DNA from: Oscillospiraceae bacterium
GTDB taxonomy: Bacteria; Bacillota; Clostridia; Oscillospirales; Oscillospiraceae
Direction: 5' to 3'
Length of the DNA stretch: 64,000 bases
Assembly: GCA_015067995.1 (NCBI GenBank)
Contig: SVLJ01000004.1
Location: 62,001-126,000 of the forward strand
A program made the position numbers and the translations under genes. This document shows positions 59,922 through 64,000 of this stretch, in pieces. A model generated the notes under the pieces. That model was not told the origin of the DNA, ran no database searches, and saw only the letters and a list, made by a program, of their open reading frames with translations. The stretch's first letter is position 1. Every line of letters starts with the position of its first letter.

Positions 59922-61112
59922 CTATTTGTCGCAGAATTCGCGGGTCACTCTGCCGAAAATCTCCACGCCCTTCGCAATCTGCTCATCCGGCAGTGCGGAG
60001 AAGTTCAGGCGCAGCGCATTGCCCGGGCATCCGGGATCCACAGCAAATGCGGCACTCTTGACTACGCCGACACCTGCGTTGATAGAAGCCTCGCTGACAT
60101 CATCCACACTGATGTCCTCCGGCAGCTCCACCCAGACAAACATGCCGCCCTCCGGCACCAGAATGCGGCAGCGCTCAGAGCAGTACCGCTGCAGTCCTTC
60201 TGCCATAAGTTTGCATTTCCGGCCATAGACCTGACTGATGCTCCATAGGTGTTCATCATAGTCCATCTTTGCCAGACACTTGGCAATGATCTTCTGATTC
60301 AAAAGCGGCTCCTGACCGTCTGCCACCTTTACAGCAGCCAGCTTCTTCGCCACGGCATCCGGCGCATACAGGTAACCGGCACGAAGCCCGGCAGACAGTG
60401 TCTTGGAGAAAGAGCCCGCATAGATAACACGGCCGTCTGTATCCATGCTTTTGAAGGACGGCAGCGCCTCACCGGCAAAGCGGATCTCACCGTACGGATC
60501 ATCCTCGTAGATCATCAGATCATATTTGGATGCTACCTCATACAGTTCTTTGCGCCGACGGCCGGAAATGGTGGTGCCCATGGGATTGTGGAAGTTGGGA
60601 ATGAGATAAACATAGGTTCCCTTACCAGACTTGGCCTTTGCTTCCAGTGCCTCGGGAATCATGCCCTCATCATCCATAGGGATGCCAACGGGCACAGCAC
60701 CCACATTCATCATGCTGGCCGTGGCATTGGGAAAACAGAACTGGTCGCAGTATGCCTCATCTCCTTCCCCGCACAGCGTGCGCGGCACAAGGCCAAGTCC
60801 CTTGCCGGAGCCGGATAGCAGGATGATCTGATTTCCCTCCGCCGGGAATCCCTTCTGGTTAACCAGCCGGTTTCGAATCCAGTCAATCAGAGCTTTTTCT
60901 CCCACCATAGGGCCATACTGCAGGACAGCCATCGGATCGTCTGCAAACGCTTCCTGTACACACTCACGCATCAATTCCACAGGAATGGTTTCCATGGCAG
61001 GGTTCCCCATTGCAAATGAGATGAATCCAGGAATACTCCGACCTCTCTCAACAACCTCCAGAATCAGATTTCTGGAAGTTCGCTGTAATTTTTCAGGAAA
61101 ACGATATGTCAT
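59922..61112 (-). CDS. PLP-dependent aminotransferase (2-aminoadipate/MocR-like aminotransferase domain)
   Basis: This 396-residue protein has the aminotransferase domain without the GntR part: MGNPAMETIPVELM near 35-48, LLSGSGKGLGLVPRTL near 98-113, PNFHNPMGTTIS near 172-183, YEDDPYGEIRF near 202-212 and the PLP lysine in GSFSKTLSAGLR near 232-243. LysN/ArAT-like relatives act on 2-aminoadipate, branched or aromatic amino acids. It starts two bases after the antiporter stop, so the genes are coupled. Confidence 0.92.
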   Translation of the reverse strand: MTYRFPEKLQRTSRNLILEVVERGRSIPGFISFAMGNPAMETIPVELMRECVQEAFADDPMAVLQYGPMVGEKALIDWIRNRLVNQKGFPAEGNQIILLSGSGKGLGLVPRTLCGEGDEAYCDQFCFPNATASMMNVGAVPVGIPMDDEGMIPEALEAKAKSGKGTYVYLIPNFHNPMGTTISGRRRKELYEVASKYDLMIYEDDPYGEIRFAGEALPSFKSMDTDGRVIYAGSFSKTLSAGLRAGYLYAPDAVAKKLAAVKVADGQEPLLNQKIIAKCLAKMDYDEHLWSISQVYGRKCKLMAEGLQRYCSERCRILVPEGGMFVWVELPEDISVDDVSEASINAGVGVVKSAAFAVDPGCPGNALRLNFSALPDEQIAKGVEIFGRVTREFCDK

Positions 61113-61114
61113 GA

Positions 61115-62524
61115 TTACTTCTTTCCTTTACCCCACTTTTTTTCACCCTTGGAATTCCAGATTCCAAAGCCGGTAAATGCGCAGATCACCGAGAACACGG
61201 GAACGATGAAGCACAACAGCGCATAGGGAATATAACTGGTGTCTACGCCCAGCACACCCATGATATAAGCAGAAGCAGTGGACCAGGGAACCACCGCAGC
61301 AAAGATAGTGGCAGAGTCCTCCAGAGAACGGGAAAGCACCTTGCGGTGAACGTCCAGCTCGTCATACATGTTGCCCATAGCCTTGCCGGGAATGATGATA
61401 CCCATCATCTGGTTGCCAGTGAGCAGAATAATGCCCCAGCCGAATACCAGCGTGGAAACCACAAGACTCTTCGCGGACTTGACAACCTTGGTGAGAATGG
61501 AAACAAAGGCATCCAGAATACCGGCTGCAGTCATGGGGCCGGCCATGAAACCGGCAAACAGCAGCAGAGCAAATGTACCGGCCATAGACTTGATGCCGCC
61601 GCGGGTCAAAATGGTATCCACCATGGCAACACCGGTATTGGAAACATAGCCGTTGAGCGCGGTAGACATGATTGCGGACATTTGTGCGCCCTGTGTGGCA
61701 ACGGCCAGAGCGATGCTGACCACAGCGGTAATACCCATGGCCATGATGGAAGGAACCTTCAGAATGGCCAGCACCAGAATCATCACCAGCGGGATCAGCG
61801 TGATCACCTGAATGTTGAAATTGGCTGCCAGAGTCTCCTGCATCAGCTGCACAGCAGAAGCATCATAGGCATCCTGCGCATACCCGGCACCAATCATGTA
61901 GTAGAGCACAGCACACACCAGCGTGGCAGGCAGTGTGGTATACAGCATGGAACCAATATGGGAATACAGATCTGTCTCCGCCATGGCAGGAGCCAGGTTG
62001 GTAGTGTCGGACATGGGAGACATCTTGTCACCAAAGTACGCACCTGAAACCACAGCACCGGCAATAACGCCTGCGGGAATGCCCAGATTGATACCAACAC
62101 CATACAGCGCCAGACCCATGGTGGCAATACAACCGAAAGACGTACCGGTACACACGGAGGTCACCGCGCACAGAATAAAGGTCAGGGGTACAATCGCCTT
62201 GGGAGAGATCACATCCAGACCATAGTAAATCAGAGAAGGCAGCGTACCGCCAATCAGCCAAACACCGATCAAAACACCAACCATGGTCAGAATGACAAAG
62301 GCCATGCCGTAGTTGGAAATATTCTCCATGCCGGCCTTCTGAATCTCATCCCACTTGGCTCCCATCAGCAGGGCAGCTACAACAGACACGATGGCCGCAA
62401 CAAACACGGACATCTGTGCGCCCCACCCCAGCTTCAGGCCGAGGACGATGGTAATAACAATCGCCGCCAGTGACAGCATGGCTGCTGCCGGGTTTACGTT
62501 CTTGCTGCTTCCTGTTGCATTCAT
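61115..62524 (-). CDS. NhaC-family Na+/H+ antiporter
   Basis: This 469-residue integral membrane protein has about 11 hydrophobic segments. NhaC-family marks include CAVTSVCTGTSFGCIATMGLAL near 128-149, SGAYFGDKMSPMSDTTNLAPAMA near 178-200 and GNQMMGIIIPGKAM near 379-392. The family includes Na+/H+ and malate-lactate antiporters, so the protein may also exchange organic ions. ATG 62524 is chosen behind CAGGAGG; a longer frame reaches the promoter region. Confidence 0.93.
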   Translation of the reverse strand: MNATGSSKNVNPAAAMLSLAAIVITIVLGLKLGWGAQMSVFVAAIVSVVAALLMGAKWDEIQKAGMENISNYGMAFVILTMVGVLIGVWLIGGTLPSLIYYGLDVISPKAIVPLTFILCAVTSVCTGTSFGCIATMGLALYGVGINLGIPAGVIAGAVVSGAYFGDKMSPMSDTTNLAPAMAETDLYSHIGSMLYTTLPATLVCAVLYYMIGAGYAQDAYDASAVQLMQETLAANFNIQVITLIPLVMILVLAILKVPSIMAMGITAVVSIALAVATQGAQMSAIMSTALNGYVSNTGVAMVDTILTRGGIKSMAGTFALLLFAGFMAGPMTAAGILDAFVSILTKVVKSAKSLVVSTLVFGWGIILLTGNQMMGIIIPGKAMGNMYDELDVHRKVLSRSLEDSATIFAAVVPWSTASAYIMGVLGVDTSYIPYALLCFIVPVFSVICAFTGFGIWNSKGEKKWGKGKK

Positions 62525-62574
62525 AGCAGTTTCCTCCTGATTTCTCACTGTAGACACACTACGTACATTTTAAC

Positions 62575-62648
62575 GCTTTAAAGCTTTTAACCTCTAAAGC
62601 ACAGCAACATTATAGCACGTTATTTCGTTTTGTAAATACACTTTAAAG
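62575..62648 (-). promoter_or_regulatory. Promoter with flanking CTTTAAAG palindromes before nhaC
   Basis: On the minus strand, a -35 TTTACA (complement of 62631-62636) and a consensus -10 TATAAT (complement of 62609-62614) are 16 bases apart. GCTTTAAAGC (62575-62584) lies downstream of the start site, and CTTTAAAG (62641-62648) lies just upstream of the -35. A weaker CTCTAAAGC copy is at 62592-62600. The two palindromes are centred 65 bases apart, about six helical turns, which suits cooperative or looping repression. Confidence 0.7.
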
Positions 62649-62687
62649 CGGAAAAGAACAAAATTTGCAGAAACTTTTGCGAACATT

Positions 62688-62789
62688 CTATTGTCTGTTC
62701 TTCCCCTCAATGAAATCGATCAACCGAAACAGCTGTAAAGCGCAGGTAATCATTCCAAGAATCATCAGCATCAGCGTCCATGTATTCAT
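62688..62789 (-). CDS. 33-residue membrane microprotein
   Basis: The minus-strand frame ATG 62789 to TAG 62688 encodes 33 residues: MNTWTLMLMILGMITCALQL followed by FRLIDFIEGKNRQ. One membrane helix (residues 3-20) is followed by a charged tail. AGGAGG lies eight bases before the ATG, which is the main support. It stands directly upstream of the nhaC promoter on the same strand, so it may be a regulator or subunit. It is too short for usual gene finding, and function is unknown. Confidence 0.55.
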   Translation of the reverse strand: MNTWTLMLMILGMITCALQLFRLIDFIEGKNRQ

Positions 62790-62870
62790 TTGCAGTTCCT
62801 CCTGTTATTTTATTATCTGCGTTTACAATACTTCAAAATATGTACAATAAACCGTACTAAAGCAAAATAA

Positions 62871-62907
62871 CAGGCAGGTGAATCCCGCGCTCGGATTCAT
62901 CTGCCTG
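62871..62907 (-). terminator. Terminator after the Nim-like gene
   Basis: CAGGCAGGTGAATCC (62871-62885) pairs with GGATTCATCTGCCTG (62893-62907), with one mismatch. Confidence 0.75.
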
Positions 62908-62913
62908 CTTGAA

Positions 62914-63390
62914 TTACGCTTCTGTCACCAGCTTACCGCAGATGTGCTCCGGTATAAGCTGCAGCAAAAGTGTCCTGTGTGCTGCCTGTCTGATTTCTTC
63001 CCGAATATACGTTTCGTCCTGTGTAAATTTGCGGCTTAGCTTCGTGGTGATCTCTGTGATCAGCGATATGTCATCTATGATCTCGATCTTACCGAAAACA
63101 ATAACGCTCTTCACCTGCCAGGCCCACTCTCCTTCCTGCCGGATGCCGCGGTCATATGTGCAAAAAGAGACTTTGTTATGCTCTTTCAACGCATCTAAAC
63201 GATGTCCAACATTTCCGCAATGGAAATAGATTCTTCCGTCTTCTTCGTTGTACCAATGATTCATGGGCATACCATAAGGATAATCATCATCTCCCAAAAC
63301 GGACAAAACGCCCCGCGTCTCTTCTTTGAGGATTCTTACGCATTCCTCTTGCGGAAGCGCTTTATTCTTTCTGATCAATTCTCTAAACAT
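62914..63390 (-). CDS. Pyridoxamine 5'-phosphate oxidase-family protein (NimA-like)
   Basis: This 158-residue protein is a split-barrel flavoprotein: RGVLSVLGDDDYPYGMPMNHWY near 26-47, IYFHCGNVGHRLDALKEHNKVSFCTYD near 53-79 and a C-terminal helix with HICGK. The conserved PMNHWY...HCG...GHRLD pattern is that of Nim/5-nitroimidazole-reductase-like proteins. ATG 63390 is chosen behind TTGGAGG. Whether it reduces nitroimidazoles is unproven. Confidence 0.88.
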   Translation of the reverse strand: MFRELIRKNKALPQEECVRILKEETRGVLSVLGDDDYPYGMPMNHWYNEEDGRIYFHCGNVGHRLDALKEHNKVSFCTYDRGIRQEGEWAWQVKSVIVFGKIEIIDDISLITEITTKLSRKFTQDETYIREEIRQAAHRTLLLQLIPEHICGKLVTEA

Positions 63391-63428
63391 AACCGCCTCC
63401 AAAGCATTTTTTCCATCGTAGCACAAAA

Positions 63429-63457
63429 AAAGACCTGAGGCAACGCCTCAGGTCTTT
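63429..63457 (-). terminator. Terminator after tRNA-Gln
   Basis: AAAGACCTGAGGC (63429-63441) pairs with GCCTCAGGTCTTT (63445-63457) around AAC; on the minus strand it ends in U residues and abuts the tRNA 3' end. Confidence 0.85.
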
Positions 63458-63530
63458 GGCAGCGGGTGAAGGATTCGAACCCTCACATACAGAGTCAGAG
63501 TCTGCTGTGCTACCATTACACAAACCCGCT
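63457..63530 (-). tRNA. tRNA-Gln (anticodon CTG)
   Basis: Read on the minus strand, the acceptor AGCGGGT (complement of 63524-63530) pairs with ACCCGCT (complement of 63461-63467), followed by discriminator G and an encoded CCA. The D loop has TAATGGTAGCA, and the T arm is GAGGGTTCGAATCCTTC. The anticodon stem-loop is GCAGACTCTGACTCTGT, with anticodon CTG in loop CTCTGAC, decoding CAG. The length is 74 bases with CCA. Confidence 0.93.
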
Positions 63531-63631
63531 ATATCCATTCGTTCGTAACGAACAGATATTATTATACAGAAACAAGCAGAAATGTCAATACTCTTTTTCA
63601 AAAAAACTTACTGTTTTTCAAGAGTTTTTCC

Positions 63632-64000
63632 TCACACCTCAGTTGCTCCCGTCTCTCCGCCCAACTGATGATAATAATCTGTCAGGGCATAACGGCGGCC
63701 GTTGAACTTACAGCCTGCCAGTGTATCGATCTGGGCGTCGTGGATGGCGGCAAAGATGCTTTTCTCAATGTTAGGATTGGTTTTTTTCAGTTCCCACAGC
63801 AGTTTCTTCATTTCCTGTCGCTTGCTGTCTCCCACGCCATCCTCTGCTGCGTCACGCGCCTCGGTAAAGCGGCAGGCACACTGGAGAAAGCGCAGGTCAT
63901 TATAATTGCGCCAGTTGATGATGGCATCCTCATGCACACAGTAAAGAGGTCGGATCAGTTCCATCCCCGGGAAATTCTTACTGTGGAGTTTCGGCGGCAT
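63632..64000 (-). CDS. 3' part of TtcA-family tRNA 2-thiocytidine biosynthesis protein (partial)
   Basis: The C-terminal 122 residues of a gene that continues past base 64000 are visible. MPPKLHSKNFPGMELIRPLYCVHEDAII, then CACRF and SKRQEMKKLLWELKKTNPNIEKSIFAAIH, match the TtcA-like ATPase family end, in which the CxC pair helps thiolate tRNA. The rest, including the PP-loop, lies outside the window. No terminator is seen at its 3' end. Confidence 0.72.
   Translation of the reverse strand: MPPKLHSKNFPGMELIRPLYCVHEDAIINWRNYNDLRFLQCACRFTEARDAAEDGVGDSKRQEMKKLLWELKKTNPNIEKSIFAAIHDAQIDTLAGCKFNGRRYALTDYYHQLGGETGATEV

Noticed and set aside
62665-62850. 61-residue plus-strand reading over the nhaC upstream region
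   Set aside because: It lies opposite the 33-residue minus-strand ORF with the better ribosome site, and its own start has none.
1-64000. CRISPR arrays, rRNA genes, prophage structural genes and transposases
   Set aside because: No regularly spaced direct repeats, no rRNA-like sequence, and no transposase, integrase or phage protein motifs were seen; only a possible solo IS end at 53195.

Overview
The window is about 57 percent GC with compact genes, strong AGGAGG-type ribosome binding sites and sigma-A style promoters. It carries a glmS ribozyme, a T-box leader before pheST, YlxM-Ffh, IreB, NrdR, CsoR and a pair of YmfF/YmfH-like M16 proteins. Together these indicate a Gram-positive member of the Clostridia, most likely an Oscillospiraceae-type gut anaerobe of moderately high GC. 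The genus is inference from gene content only.

Region by region. 1-3.1 kb: the end of a RecG-like helicase, a tRNA methyltransferase (MnmM family) and a type IV restriction pair in which McrB carries an EVE-like N-terminal reader domain. 3.1-11 kb: glmS with its ribozyme, a DUF421/DUF4363 pair, nrdR, two unrecognised conserved proteins, an orphan MazF toxin, a lipoprotein and the NAD(P)HX repair enzyme. 11-19 kb: T-box/pheS/pheT (with an extra OB-like insertion), ireB, a lipoprotein with repeats, an aldo/keto reductase and an SH3-NlpC/P60 hydrolase. 19-28.8 kb: folD-lgt, two M16-family proteins, then ylxM-ffh-rpsP-khpA-(unknown)-rimM-trmD and an esterase. 28.8-37.3 kb: a copper operon (copA-csoR-copZ) behind twin CsoR-type operators, a G5/3D protein, an M19 dipeptidase, a decayed MFS transporter, rsmA and pckA.

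37-52 kb is a long minus-strand block. Its core is a probable catabolic operon: Zn-alcohol dehydrogenase, Fe-alcohol dehydrogenase, class II ketose-bisphosphate aldolase, a five-gene Dpp/Opp-type ABC importer, an Ldh-family dehydrogenase and malic enzyme. A YgjV-like membrane protein, a cytoplasmic phosphodiesterase and a cytidylate-kinase-like protein lie upstream. No sugar kinase is present, so the substrate is not obvious. This is the best candidate for an undescribed pathway.

52-64 kb is more accessory. It has an AT-rich CatA-like acetyltransferase next to a cassette of strong hairpins, degenerate ORFs, thiN, an aminotransferase/hydroxyacid dehydrogenase/YjiH operon, and a convergent operon of an NhaC antiporter, an aminotransferase and a gamma-resorcylate-decarboxylase-like enzyme. 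The last is preceded by a promoter flanked by matching palindromes and by a 33-residue membrane microprotein. A Nim-like flavoprotein, tRNA-Gln(CTG) and the 3' part of a TtcA-like gene end the window.
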